Positions 26,712 to 35,494 of a stretch of 64,000 nt of DNA are shown here, piece after piece. The position numbers were made by a program, and so were the translations under genes. The number at the start of each line of letters is the position of its first letter. Position 1 is the stretch's first letter. The stretch comes from JACCXJ01 sp050740695. GTDB taxonomy: Bacteria > Pseudomonadota > Gammaproteobacteria > JACCXJ01. The notes under the pieces are model-generated. The model worked only from the letters and a program-made list of their open reading frames with translations. It did no database searches and had not been told where the DNA came from. The stretch lies in the NCBI GenBank assembly GCA_050740695.1, contig JBOIDR010000002.1, positions 12,653-76,652 on the forward strand. Reading direction: 5' to 3'.

Positions 26712-28457
26712 ATGACTTCGTACCGCCGTCTTCCGCGATCATCGGGGCTGCCAGGTCCGCCGGAACCGACCGGCCTTTTCGAAGGGGATGCCTCTCCCGA
26801 AGAGGTGGTCGTCGCCTACCACGAGCGCACCAAGCACCACTTCCATCGGTTTGCGGCCGCGCTCGGGTACATGGATTGGGCTACACAACCCGATCCGTTT
26901 CGGCGTTACGCGGGAGCGCCCGTCGTGCGTCTCCCCCTGCCCCGAGCGGGCCGCCTGCTTCCCTACAGGCAGCTCTATGCCAGCGGGACGGTAGCGCCGG
27001 AGCCGCTGTCGCTGGAGTCGGTGTCGCTGTTCTTCCGCTACGCCCTGTCGCTCACGGCGTGGAAGCGATTCGGCGATACCTCGTGGTCCTTGCGCGCCAA
27101 CCCCTCGAGCGGGAACCTTCATCCGACCGAGGGCTATGCCGTTCTGCCCCCGATCGAGGGGCTCGGCGATACGGCCGCGGTGTACCACTATGCCCCGGCG
27201 GCACACGCCCTCGAGCGGCGGGCGGTTCTCGACACAGAGCGATCGGCCGAGCTCTTCGCGCCCTTCCCGGAAGCGGCCTTCCTCGTCGGTCTGTCGTCCG
27301 TGCCTTGGCGGGAGGCCTGGAAGTACGGCGAGCGCGCCTTCCGGTACTGCCAGCACGATGTCGGGCACGCGCTCTGCAGCCTGCGCATCGCGGCAGCCGC
27401 GCTCGGTTGGAGATTGGTGCTCCTCGATGGCGTCGGCGATGATACCCTCGCGAGCCTCCTCGGACTCAGCCGCGATGAGGATTTCAGGGAGGCAGAGCGG
27501 GAGGAACCGGAACTCCTCGCCCTGGTCGCGCCGGCGCTGTCATCAAGGGTTCCACACGGCTTGAGCCAGGGGAGTATGGACGGCGTGCTCTGGCAGGGCC
27601 GGGCCAATAGGCTGAGCCCCGAGCACGCGGTCGAGTGGCCCGTGATCGCCGAGGTCACGCGGGCCACGCGAGGCTTCGATGCGTCGATCACGGAAGACTG
27701 GTCCAGGTTCCCCGGAGAGGGATCCCTCATCGAGACACCGGTCCACCAGGGTCTACTCACCGCCGAGCAGGCGATCCTCGGGCGCCGCAGCGCGGTGGCG
27801 ATGGATGGCTCGACCGCGATCTCACAGGGCACATTTTTCCGCATGCTCGCCCGCTTGATCCCGACACGCGAGCCGCGAGCCATGCCCTGGGATGCGATCC
27901 CGTGGCGGCCGCGCATCCATCTCGGGCTCTTCGTCCACCGCGTGGACGGCCTGTCCCCGGGCCTTTACGCGCTACCCCGGGCTCCGGACAAGATCGAGGT
28001 TCTCAAGGACGTGATGCATCCAGGATTTCGTTGGCGGCGCGTGGCCGCTGGTCCCCCCGGGCTCCCCCTGTATCTCTTGCAGGAAGGCGACTGTCGTGCG
28101 CTGGCGGCCAGGGTCTCCTGCGGCCAGGACATCGCCGGCGATGGGGCGTTCAGCCTCGGAATGATCGCCGACTACCGCGACAGCCTGACGACCTATGGCG
28201 CGGCGTTCTACCGGAATCTCTTCTGGGAGGCCGGCATGGTGGGGCAGGTGCTCTACCTCGAGGCCGAAGAGGCGGGCATTCGGTCCACCGGGATCGGCTG
28301 TTACTTCGACGATCCGGTCCACGAGGTCTTCGGGATCGACTCGATGGAGTGGCAGAGCTTCTACCACTTCACGGTGGGTGGCCCAGTAGAGGACCCGCGC
28401 CTGACGACGCTGTCCGCGTACGGCCCGGCGCTCCCGGGCAGGGGCCAGGAGACGTGA
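26712..28457 (+). CDS. SagB-type nitroreductase with two tandem domains
   Basis: SagB-type FMN oxidoreductases include azoline dehydrogenases of RiPP pathways and stand-alone proteins of unknown role. This 581-aa protein contains two nitroreductase-like modules. The first is about residues 80-300 (SLRANPSSGNLHPTEGYAVL, the SagB-type FMN-binding hallmark, and WKYGERAFRYCQHDVGHAL). The second is about residues 340-560 (RRSAVAMDG, LGMIADY, YRNLFWEAGMVGQVLYLEAE and GIGCYFDDP). No RiPP precursor or cyclodehydratase gene is adjacent. ATG 26712 is chosen; an extension to 26553 is open but shows nothing conserved. Confidence 0.78.
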   Translation: MTSYRRLPRSSGLPGPPEPTGLFEGDASPEEVVVAYHERTKHHFHRFAAALGYMDWATQPDPFRRYAGAPVVRLPLPRAGRLLPYRQLYASGTVAPEPLSLESVSLFFRYALSLTAWKRFGDTSWSLRANPSSGNLHPTEGYAVLPPIEGLGDTAAVYHYAPAAHALERRAVLDTERSAELFAPFPEAAFLVGLSSVPWREAWKYGERAFRYCQHDVGHALCSLRIAAAALGWRLVLLDGVGDDTLASLLGLSRDEDFREAEREEPELLALVAPALSSRVPHGLSQGSMDGVLWQGRANRLSPEHAVEWPVIAEVTRATRGFDASITEDWSRFPGEGSLIETPVHQGLLTAEQAILGRRSAVAMDGSTAISQGTFFRMLARLIPTREPRAMPWDAIPWRPRIHLGLFVHRVDGLSPGLYALPRAPDKIEVLKDVMHPGFRWRRVAAGPPGLPLYLLQEGDCRALAARVSCGQDIAGDGAFSLGMIADYRDSLTTYGAAFYRNLFWEAGMVGQVLYLEAEEAGIRSTGIGCYFDDPVHEVFGIDSMEWQSFYHFTVGGPVEDPRLTTLSAYGPALPGRGQET

Positions 28458-28599
28458 GTCCTTCGGTCGCGGCAGGCCATTGACGAGGCCCTATCCGGTC
28501 GGGCGCGCATAGAGCCGCGCCCTTGGCGACAAGCAGAAGCATCGGATAATGCAACTTTGAATTCGGCACAAAATGCTCCGCCCGAAACTGCCGTTCTGA

Positions 28600-28867
28600 A
28601 AGTAAGGCGGGCATTCCTCAATTCGCTTCTGCTTGTTCTATTGCCGCCGCCGTCACCCCATCCACCCCACTGGCCGCGTCCTAGTTGAGGTCGAGCCAGC
28701 ACGCCAATAGGGAATCGACGTTCAGGCAACCGGTAGAAGTCTCTGAAACGATGTCGCTTGTCGGCTTTCGCCTTGTTGGCTATCCCCCGCAGCAAGGTTG
28801 ACTCCGCTCTATCCGGTCCAACACTGTCCGGGCTGAGTTGCCTTTGCGGGCTGCGTACTTCTGTCAA
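28600..28867 (-). pseudogene. Group II intron reverse transcriptase, N-terminal remnant
   Basis: The minus strand starts TEVRSPQRQLSPDSVG, then LLRGIANKAKADKRHRFRDF, the N-terminus of chloroplast-like group II intron-encoded RTs. It continues only after a frameshift as CLNVDSLLACWLDLN*DAAS followed by GVDGVTA, where a TAG replaces the usual Lys codon. The catalytic YADD region is absent. It is a relic; the intron fragment at 9722 could come from the same intron type. Confidence 0.6.
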
Positions 28868-29004
28868 GTCCTTCCCCCTGTGTCCGGCTTTCCCGGACGC
28901 CGAGTACTACGCTTGATAAGACTCCCCATCGGTATCTGGCAGGCTTTCCGTTTCACGGTACTCCTCCGCCTACCCGCACAGCACCAAGACCCCATCCGAC
29001 AGCA

Positions 29005-29155
29005 CCTGCCACTGGACGCAAAGGGATATCCACGATGGAACCGAAAGAAACTTGCCACGCCCCCTTCGCCGCTGCAACTGCGGAACGTAGACGTTGAGGT
29101 ACATCCGATCGATGCCCTCGATCTCCAAGCTCACATGTTCTCGAAGGACTTCCAC
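29005..29155 (-). pseudogene. 5' fragment of a conserved hypothetical gene (MYLNVYVPQLQ family)
   Basis: The minus strand encodes LREHVSLEIEGIDRMYLNVY, then VPQLQ, a frameshift and FFRFHRGYPFASS. I recall this as the start of a conserved hypothetical protein, not of a characterised enzyme. The rest of the gene is missing. The surrounding 28458-29485 is otherwise without a supportable gene. Confidence 0.4.
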
Positions 29156-29485
29156 GACGCTCTGTGGTATGCTCCTATATCGGCTCCGGTTCGACTCCGA
29201 TCCAACGGATCGATCGCCGCCTCGGCGGCCTACATCAGTGGCAAGAACTGCTTGCAGTTCTTCCGTCGACCGGAGCCTCTCCTCCTATTATGCAGCACCG
29301 GTCGATCCCACGACATACACCTCGGCCTTTACCACAATCATGAATCGCATCGTGTTGTCCTCCTGGTTTCGGCCTTTAGTAGGTGTTTGTCTGGATCCGG
29401 GATTCCGGGCGGTCTCGACCGGACGCACGCTTTCCGACCCCTCGAACCTCTCCGGCGCCTTGGCCTCCGCGTCGCGGGCATTAAA

Positions 29486-29839
29486 TCAATCCGGCAGGCC
29501 CGCGATCTCTATCACCGGCCGGATCTCGACGGTCCCCTTGCGCGCCATGGGGATCCGTGCGGCGATGCCGATCGCCTCGTCGAGATCCCGAGCGTCGATC
29601 AGGAAGTAGCCGCCCAGTTGCTCGCGCGTCTCGGCGAACAGACCGTCGGTCACGAACCGTTTACCGCCCCGCACCCGGACGCTGGTCGCCGTCGATGTCG
29701 GGTGCAACGGGTTGGCGGCCAGGTACTGCCCGCTCGCTTTCATCTCTTGTGCGAGCCGCGTGGACTCCACGTAACACTCTTCCCGTTCGGTCTCGCTCAA
29801 CGCCAGCTCGTCTAGGTAAATCAACAACATGTATTTCAT
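29486..29839 (-). CDS. YCII (DGPF) family protein, copy 2
   Basis: This 117-residue dimeric alpha/beta-barrel protein of the YCII family has the N-terminal MKYMLLIYLDE strand, RGGKRFVTDGLFAETREQLG and the GGYFLIDARDLDEAI segment. The usual DGPF reads DGLF here. Proteins of this type sit beside ECF42 sigma factors; their biochemical role is unknown. It lies 41 bp after a paralogue and is probably cotranscribed with it and the sigma factor. The start at 29839 gives the family-typical N-terminus. Confidence 0.85.
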   Translation of the reverse strand: MKYMLLIYLDELALSETEREECYVESTRLAQEMKASGQYLAANPLHPTSTATSVRVRGGKRFVTDGLFAETREQLGGYFLIDARDLDEAIGIAARIPMARKGTVEIRPVIEIAGLPD

Positions 29840-29880
29840 GTGTGCCTCCAACGCTCAGTCGAATGGCGGGCCCGGATCGA

Positions 29881-30273
29881 CTACCGCGGGGTATCCGCCG
29901 CGACAACCCCGAGCGCGCGCAGCGTCCGTGCGTCCTCCGCGATCGGCCGCACCTCGACACACCCGATCCGTGCCCCCGGGATCCTCGAGGCCACCTGGAT
30001 CGCCTCGTTCAGATCCCCGGCCTCGATGATGTAATAACCGCCCAGCTGTTCTTTGGTTTCGGCGTAGGGCCCGTCGGTGGTCGAGAGCTTGCCCTTTCGC
30101 ACCCGCACCGTGGTCGCGGCATGGGGAGGCAACAAGCGGTTGCAGCCGATGAAGTGGCCGCTTTTCCTGATACCTTCGGTGAACTCGCTGTACTCCTCGT
30201 AGTGCTTCTCCGCATCGGCCTCCGACATCTGCTCCATCAGGGTCTCGGCACAGATCAGGCACAGGTATTTCAT
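29881..30273 (-). CDS. YCII (DGPF) family protein, copy 1
   Basis: The 130-aa protein shows MKYLCLICAE, RKGKLSTTDGPYAETKEQLG and GGYYIIEAGDLNEAIQVA, the YCII/DGPF pattern. It is related to but clearly diverged from the second copy downstream. It follows the ECF sigma factor gene by about 100 bp. Pairing of YCII proteins with this sigma group is a recurrent arrangement, so it is a likely target or partner of the sigma factor. Confidence 0.85.
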   Translation of the reverse strand: MKYLCLICAETLMEQMSEADAEKHYEEYSEFTEGIRKSGHFIGCNRLLPPHAATTVRVRKGKLSTTDGPYAETKEQLGGYYIIEAGDLNEAIQVASRIPGARIGCVEVRPIAEDARTLRALGVVAADTPR

Positions 30274-30376
30274 CGCGCTCTCTTTAATTTGATTGTAGAC
30301 ACCTATGGTCGTTTGGCGGAGCCCCGATTCGACACGCCACGATAGGACCGATCGTCGTAACGCAGCCGCTGGCGTA

Positions 30377-31627
30377 TCATTCCGCCAGCTCTCTCAGCCG
30401 GCGCTCGAGAAACCGTTGCTCCGGCTCCTGCTTCGTGAGGCCGAGGGCGCGTTCGTAGGAGGTTCGGGCTTCGGTCGTCCTGCCCAACCGCCGGCACAGC
30501 TCCGCCCGCGCCGAGTGCGCCAGGTGGTAGTCCGCAAGATCGCCGCGCGCGAGGATGGCGTCGATAAGGGCAAGACCCGCCAAAGGGCCGTCGCGCATCG
30601 CCACCGCCACGGCGCGGTTCAACTCGACCACGGGTGACGGATCGGCCCGCGCCAGCAGGTCGTAAAATCCGACGATCTGGGCCCAGTCCGTGGCGGCGGC
30701 GTCGGGCGCCTGGGCATGCACCGCCGCGATCGCCGCCTGGAGCGTGTAGGGGTCGAACCGCCGCGACGACAGCGCCAGCTCCGCCAGCGCCAGCCCCTCG
30801 GCGATCTGATCCCGGTTCCAGAGTGAGCGATCCTGGTCCGCCAGCAGGACTAGCTCGCCCGCGGACGAGCTGCGCGCGGCGCGCCGCGATTCCTGCAGCA
30901 GCATCAGCGCGAGGAGTCCAAGCGTCTCGGGCTCCGGTACCAATTCGATCAGCAATCTTCCTAAGCGGATCGCCTCGCCCGAGAGATCGTGTCGCGTCAG
31001 CGACGCACCGGACGACGCGGAGTAGCCTTCGTTGAACACGAGGTAAACCACGCGCAGCACGCTGTCCAATCGATCCGGCAGATCGGCCACCGACGGCACC
31101 TGATAGGGAATGCGCGCGTCCCGGATCTTGGCCTTGGCGCGAACGATACGCTGGGCGAGCGTGGGCGCAGCGCTCAGGAACGCTCGCGCGATCTCCTCGG
31201 TCGTGAGGCCACACACCTCGCGCAAGGTCAGCGCTACCTGGGCCTCCGGGGGCAGGGCTGGATGGCAGCAGGTGAAGATCAGCCGCAGTCGGTCATCTTC
31301 GACACCCTCGTCGTCCCACGCGACGGCGTCTTCGGTGGCAGGATCGACGGGTTCGGCATCATCGTCCAGCGTGTCGAAGCGGGCACGGCGTCGCAGGGTG
31401 TCGATGGCCTTGAAACGGCCGGCCGAAATGAGCCACGCGCGGGGATTCGCGGGCACCCCATCCCGCGGCCATTGCTCCACCGCTGCTCTAAAAGCGTCGT
31501 GCAGCGCTTCCTCGGCGAGGTCGAAGTCGCCGAGCAGGCGTATCAGGGTAGCGAGGACGCGGCGCGAGTCGGAGCGGTAGACGGCGTCTACCGTCTCGCG
31601 CACACGCAGGACGGCGTCCTCGCTCAT
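30377..31627 (-). CDS. ECF42-type RNA polymerase sigma factor with C-terminal extension
   Basis: This sigma-70 family factor of 416 aa is twice the usual ECF length. It has region 2 (residues 10-85: VYRSDSRRVLATLIRLLGDF, ALHDAFRAAVEQWPRDG, PRAWLISAGRFKAIDTLRRR) and region 4 (about 120-185: REVCGLTTEEIARAFLSAAP, LAQRIVRAKAKIRDARI). A long C-terminal TPR-like extension follows (VYLVFNEGYSASSG to RFLERRLRELAE). ECF42 factors have this extension instead of an anti-sigma factor, and neighbour YCII proteins, as here. ATG 31627 is chosen over an upstream start. Confidence 0.88.
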   Translation of the reverse strand: MSEDAVLRVRETVDAVYRSDSRRVLATLIRLLGDFDLAEEALHDAFRAAVEQWPRDGVPANPRAWLISAGRFKAIDTLRRRARFDTLDDDAEPVDPATEDAVAWDDEGVEDDRLRLIFTCCHPALPPEAQVALTLREVCGLTTEEIARAFLSAAPTLAQRIVRAKAKIRDARIPYQVPSVADLPDRLDSVLRVVYLVFNEGYSASSGASLTRHDLSGEAIRLGRLLIELVPEPETLGLLALMLLQESRRAARSSSAGELVLLADQDRSLWNRDQIAEGLALAELALSSRRFDPYTLQAAIAAVHAQAPDAAATDWAQIVGFYDLLARADPSPVVELNRAVAVAMRDGPLAGLALIDAILARGDLADYHLAHSARAELCRRLGRTTEARTSYERALGLTKQEPEQRFLERRLRELAE

Positions 31628-31687
31628 TGGCGGAGCGCTCGAGACCACTGAGGTTGAGCTCCACGACACTCGGCCCGAACCGGCACT

Positions 31688-31990
31688 TTAATTCTCGTAG
31701 CGGTCGTGGTGTCTGACCCAGGACATGGTGAAGGGCAGGGTTGCCTCGTCGCGGCCTTTGGGCACGAGGTCGAGGATATGATATGTCGAGAGCGCGCGTA
31801 GCAACGAATAGGGATGGTAGACCTCCGCTGCTGCTATCGCGATGGAAGGCGCGCATGTCCGCCGTCTCGTGGCTCGGGAACCGGCGTTTCTCGAAATTGT
31901 AGAACACGTCCCGCCCCCCACGGACCACTCCCTCACCGACCGGCCCGTCCAACGCGACGCGACCGGTTGCAAAACCGCGTTGAACTTCTT
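31688..31990 (-). pseudogene. Unrecognised 3' gene fragment with frameshift
   Basis: Two overlapping minus-strand frames appear to be one broken gene: DVFYNFEKRRFPSHETADMR followed, after a shift near 31835, by AAAEVYHPYSLLRALSTYHI and a C-terminus TMSWVRHHDRYEN. No start codon with a ribosome site is present. Family unknown. Confidence 0.35.
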
Positions 31991-32121
31991 ATCCCTTTTT
32001 GGGCTTACCCTAAAGCATGAGGCTTGAGCTTCAATATCATACGCCACGCCGGACCGATCGGGGATCGGCGCTATGTTCCATCGCGGCGCGTGCGGCATGA
32101 AGGGCGCGAGATCCGGCATGC

Positions 32122-32265
32122 ATGGCCAACGAGACCTTCAAGGACCTCGAGAAGCTCGAATCCGACCTCTGGGAGGCCGGGACCACCTCCGCGCCAACTC
32201 CAAGCTCACCTCCAGCGACGTGATCTTCCTGCGGCACGCCGCCAACCGCTTCGCCCGGGACGGAT
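32122..32265 (+). pseudogene. Type I restriction methylase (HsdM) N-terminal fragment
   Basis: ATG 32122 begins ANETFKDLEKLESDLWEA, then after a frameshift HLRANSKLTSSD and VIFLRHAANRFA. This is the start of the HsdM N-terminal helical domain, with the YxMPVLG-type segment deleted. The match ends at about 32265, where an oppositely oriented KAP NTPase fragment begins. No hsdS or hsdR is near. Confidence 0.6.
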
Positions 32266-33041
32266 CCAGAAGAGGTCCCAGCGGAAGCCGAGCCCTTCGG
32301 GCGCCCATGTGGGTGGCAACGCCTGAGCCCGGATGTTGGCATAGAGCGAGGCGAGGAGGTGCTCACCGCGCTGGTGGTGCCAGGCGTTGAACCACACCGA
32401 CCGGCAGCCGCGCCCGCGCAGATCCTCGTAGAGCAGGCCCATGAGCGTGCTCTTGTCGCTCCCCCACTCCCCCGTCACCGTGATTGTGAGCTGCGGCTCG
32501 GTCTGGCGGTTGCGGAGGAACCGGGAGATCCCACGCGCGATGGCACCGAGATCCAGCGCGTCCAACTCGCCCGGCCGGAGCAGCCGGTCGGAGGCGAAGA
32601 GATCGGTGACCGAGACTGTGCGGCGCTCGACTGGCACCTCGCGCTGGGGGTTGCCGCACCCCAGTCGATGTCCGACTGCTGCTCCCAGCTCTCGCCGCCG
32701 TCGGCGCTATGGCGGATCAATCGACCGTCCCCGACCGCCCAAACGTGATCGGTGCCCTTCAGGGCAAATACACCGTTGAGGTTGCTGGTGATCACCGGCA
32801 GGCGCCGGAAAACGTTCTCTTCGATGGGTGTCGTGAGCCATTGCCAAAACGTCCGAGATTCGGCGGGCTCAAAGAGGTCGCGCAGCGGGGCGTAGCGCCA
32901 CGACCAGCACGCCGCCCCAACGAAGACCATGAGACAGGCGATCGCCGAATAGAGGAGACCGAGCCGGCGCGCCGGCCCCTGGGCGCTCGGTGCAGAACTC
33001 GCGGCGACTACGGGCCTCTCCCCTCTGCTTCTCCGTCATGC
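32266..33041 (-). pseudogene. KAP-family P-loop NTPase, 5' fragment with frameshifts
   Basis: The minus strand encodes a short N-terminus, a transmembrane stretch (LLYSAIACLMVFVGAACWSW), a segment resembling a single BNR/YCF48 repeat (HVWAVGDGRLIRHSADGGES) and the start of a KAP NTPase domain with Walker A GEWGSDKST and WFNAWHHQRGEHLLASLY. At least two frameshifts break it, the P-loop has Asp where the GxGK glycine belongs, and the 3' part is missing. Confidence 0.55.
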
Positions 33042-33137
33042 CGGCCCTCTTCTCCGCACGAATTTCACCCGCGACGCGCGTGGTAGATACAAGCGAAGCG
33101 ACGGTAACGTCGTGCGCCGGTAAGTGGGATCCCGAAA

Positions 33138-33550
33138 TTAACCGTCCCGGCCGGCTGCCAAGCCCTTTTCATTCCATACATGGATTGTACGGGATCCAGT
33201 TGCAGGGATGCCATCCACTGCGCTGGATTCCGGCCACTCCCTGGCGAAACAAATGGGTACATACGGGGTGGAGGTCCTCGGGAAGGTCGATTTCGGCGAG
33301 TTCGCCGCCAACCTTCGGAACACCTCGTGGCGCCGCAACTCCTCATACAGCGTCCGACGACGACACTTCGGGATGAACACCACGTGATATTTACACTCCC
33401 ACCTCGAGTGGCTTAGGCTTTGATACTCATCCATCGGGATCCTCCACAGTCGTGTGCTTGGCGGCTCACGACTCGGAGTTTCCCGGTGGACTCCCTCGTA
33501 ATGTCAAACGGCTACTGCCTCCCCGGCAGAGCCGGGGATTTTCCCATCAT
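33138..33550 (-). mobile_element. IS200/IS605-type element, degenerate tnpA 5' part
   Basis: A frame beginning at 33434 reads MDEYQSLSHSRWECKYHVVF then IPKCRRRTLYEELRRHEVFR, the TnpA N-terminus of IS200-type elements. Homology is lost after about 50 codons, before the catalytic tyrosine. A subterminal hairpin, CCCCGGCagaGCCGGGG-like, lies upstream near 33518-33535. It belongs to a different TnpA subtype from the stub in fic. The stretch up to hemC holds nothing else. Confidence 0.65.
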
Positions 33551-33711
33551 AATAAAAACGGCTCCGCCAGGAAACGCCCGAGCGCAGGGGTGGATACCAA
33601 ACCAGTACGAAACCCCGCTATCGCTTCGCCGTGGGTACCTGTCGGCTACAGGATTGCGGGCGCAGCCCCCGTTCATTAGCATAGGGGGATCGCAGCCCGG
33701 GTCCTCTCCCG

Positions 33712-34662
33712 ATGCCCCCCTCTCCGACACCCCTGCGCATCGTCACGCGCCGAAGCCCCCTCGCCCTGCGACAGGCAGAGATCGTCCGGGCCGAGCTCAT
33801 GCGCCGCCACGCCGGGCTCGACGTCGAGCTGATCCCGGTGTGGACCGAGGCGGATCGCCGGCTGGATACCCCGCTCGCGCGCCTCGGGGGCAAGGGGCTG
33901 TTCATCAAGGAGCTGGAACAATGCCTCGTCGAGGGGCGCGCGGACCTCGCGGTCCACTCCTTGAAAGACGTTACCGTCGAGATGCCGGCTGGGCTTTGCG
34001 TACCGGCCGTCCTGGCGCGTGAAGACCCCCACGATGCCTTGGTCTCGCAGCGCTACACGAGCCTCGACGCCCTGCCGAACGGGGCTCGCGTGGGGACCTC
34101 GAGCCTGCGGCGGCGTGCCCAGCTCTGTGCCCTTCGTCCCGATCTCGAGGTCCTGGAGGTGCGCGGCAACGTCGGCACCCGCCTCGCACGCCTCGAGCGC
34201 GGCGACTTCGACGGCATCGTCCTTGCTGTCGCCGGACTCAAGCGCCTCGCCCTCTCGGCCCGCATCGCTGCACCGCTCGATACCGAGATCATGTTGCCGG
34301 CCATTGGCCAGGGCGCGCTCGCGGTCCAGTGCCGCGCCGGGGACGAGCATGTCCTCGACCTCGTCGAAGCCCTCGACGACCCCGATACCCATGCCTGTAC
34401 CGATGCGGAGCGGTCCTTCAACCGCCGCCTCGGCGGGGACTGCCACGTGCCCATCGCGGGCCATGCGGAGTTGCTCGGCACGGAGCTATACCTTCGCGGG
34501 TTGGTGGCCCGACCGGATGGCCGCGAGGTGATCCGCGGCAGCGTACGCGGCCCGACGACAGAAGCGCAGGCGCTCGGCATCGCCCTGGCCGAAGCGCTGA
34601 TCGGGAGGGGTGCCGCTACGCTCCTCGCCGCGCTCGGCGTGGTCGTCTGCGATGCGGGCTAG
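33712..34662 (+). CDS. hemC: Porphobilinogen deaminase (hydroxymethylbilane synthase)
   Basis: HemC polymerises four porphobilinogens to hydroxymethylbilane. The 316-aa protein shows RRSPLALRQAE, GGKGLFIKELE, the catalytic aspartate in LAVHSLKDV, the arginine-rich GTSSLRRRAQ and the dipyrromethane-cofactor cysteine in GGDCHVPIAGHA. It is the first gene of hemC-hemD-hemX-hemY; hemD starts inside its last codons. Length and start are typical. Confidence 0.96.
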   Translation: MPPSPTPLRIVTRRSPLALRQAEIVRAELMRRHAGLDVELIPVWTEADRRLDTPLARLGGKGLFIKELEQCLVEGRADLAVHSLKDVTVEMPAGLCVPAVLAREDPHDALVSQRYTSLDALPNGARVGTSSLRRRAQLCALRPDLEVLEVRGNVGTRLARLERGDFDGIVLAVAGLKRLALSARIAAPLDTEIMLPAIGQGALAVQCRAGDEHVLDLVEALDDPDTHACTDAERSFNRRLGGDCHVPIAGHAELLGTELYLRGLVARPDGREVIRGSVRGPTTEAQALGIALAEALIGRGAATLLAALGVVVCDAG

Positions 34663-35494
34663 TGCCGGTGGTCCTCTGCACGGGCTCGGGGTCCTGGTAA
34701 CCCGACCGGCCCACCAGGCCCAGGGGCTTCAACGGCTCATCGAAGCGGCCGGGGGCCGTGCGTTCCTGTTCCCCCTGCTCGATATCAAACCCTTGAACGA
34801 TCCGAGCCGGGCGCTGTCCTGGATCCGGGACCTCGCCCGTTACGATATCGCGGTATTCGTGAGCGCCAACGCGGTGGAGCACGGCCTGGGGTTAATGGCT
34901 CTGCACGGCGGGACGCTGGGGTCGATCGGGATCATCGCCGTGGGCAGGGCGACCGCCCAACGCCTAGAAGAGCGAGGCATCGCGGGCGCCGCTGTCCCGA
35001 GCGTTGCGAGCAGTGAAGGCGTGCTGCGCCTCGATACGCTCGGGGCGGACCGGATCGCCGGTAAACGGATCCTCATCTTTCGCGGGACGGGCGGCCGGGA
35101 ACTCCTGGCCGAGGGCCTGCGCCGCCGCGGGGCGCTGGTGGACTATGCCGAGGTCTACGAGCGCGCCGTGACCGAGGTCGATCCCAAGCCCTTGCTTGGC
35201 CTCTGGGATCGGGGTGAAATAGGGGCCGTGATTGTGAGCAGTTCCGCGGCCCTGGAGCATCTCCTAGCGATGGGCGCCGCGATGGGGCGCGAGCGCCTGC
35301 TCGATGTAACGCTCGTGGTCCTGAGCGAAAGGCTCGCTGCCCGCGCCCGGCAGCTCGGCTTCCGGCGCCCGCCGCTCGTGGCGACCGAGGCCGGAGACGC
35401 GGGCCTGTTCTCGGCATTGACGGCGTGGCACACGCGGCAAGAGCCCCTGGACTTTATCAAAGGCGTGGGGGCCACCGGGGTAGAGGACCCATGA
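34652..35494 (+). CDS. hemD: Uroporphyrinogen-III synthase
   Basis: HemD closes hydroxymethylbilane to uroporphyrinogen III with ring-D inversion. The family has low conservation, but LGVLVTRPAHQAQGLQRLI at the N-terminus, VFVSANAVEHGL, AVGRATAQRLEERG, IFRGTGGRELLAEGLRRRGA and the late Y..E.Y motif VDYAEVYER are all present. The 280-aa product starts at ATG 34652, overlapping hemC by 11 bp, and its stop overlaps hemX by 4 bp. Confidence 0.93.
   Translation: MRASAGGPLHGLGVLVTRPAHQAQGLQRLIEAAGGRAFLFPLLDIKPLNDPSRALSWIRDLARYDIAVFVSANAVEHGLGLMALHGGTLGSIGIIAVGRATAQRLEERGIAGAAVPSVASSEGVLRLDTLGADRIAGKRILIFRGTGGRELLAEGLRRRGALVDYAEVYERAVTEVDPKPLLGLWDRGEIGAVIVSSSAALEHLLAMGAAMGRERLLDVTLVVLSERLAARARQLGFRRPPLVATEAGDAGLFSALTAWHTRQEPLDFIKGVGATGVEDP

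Noticed and set aside
28838..29815. 325-residue plus-strand frame over 28.8-29.8 kb
   Set aside because: It overlaps antisense to a group II RT remnant, a conserved-hypothetical fragment and a clear YCII gene, and shows no domain of its own.
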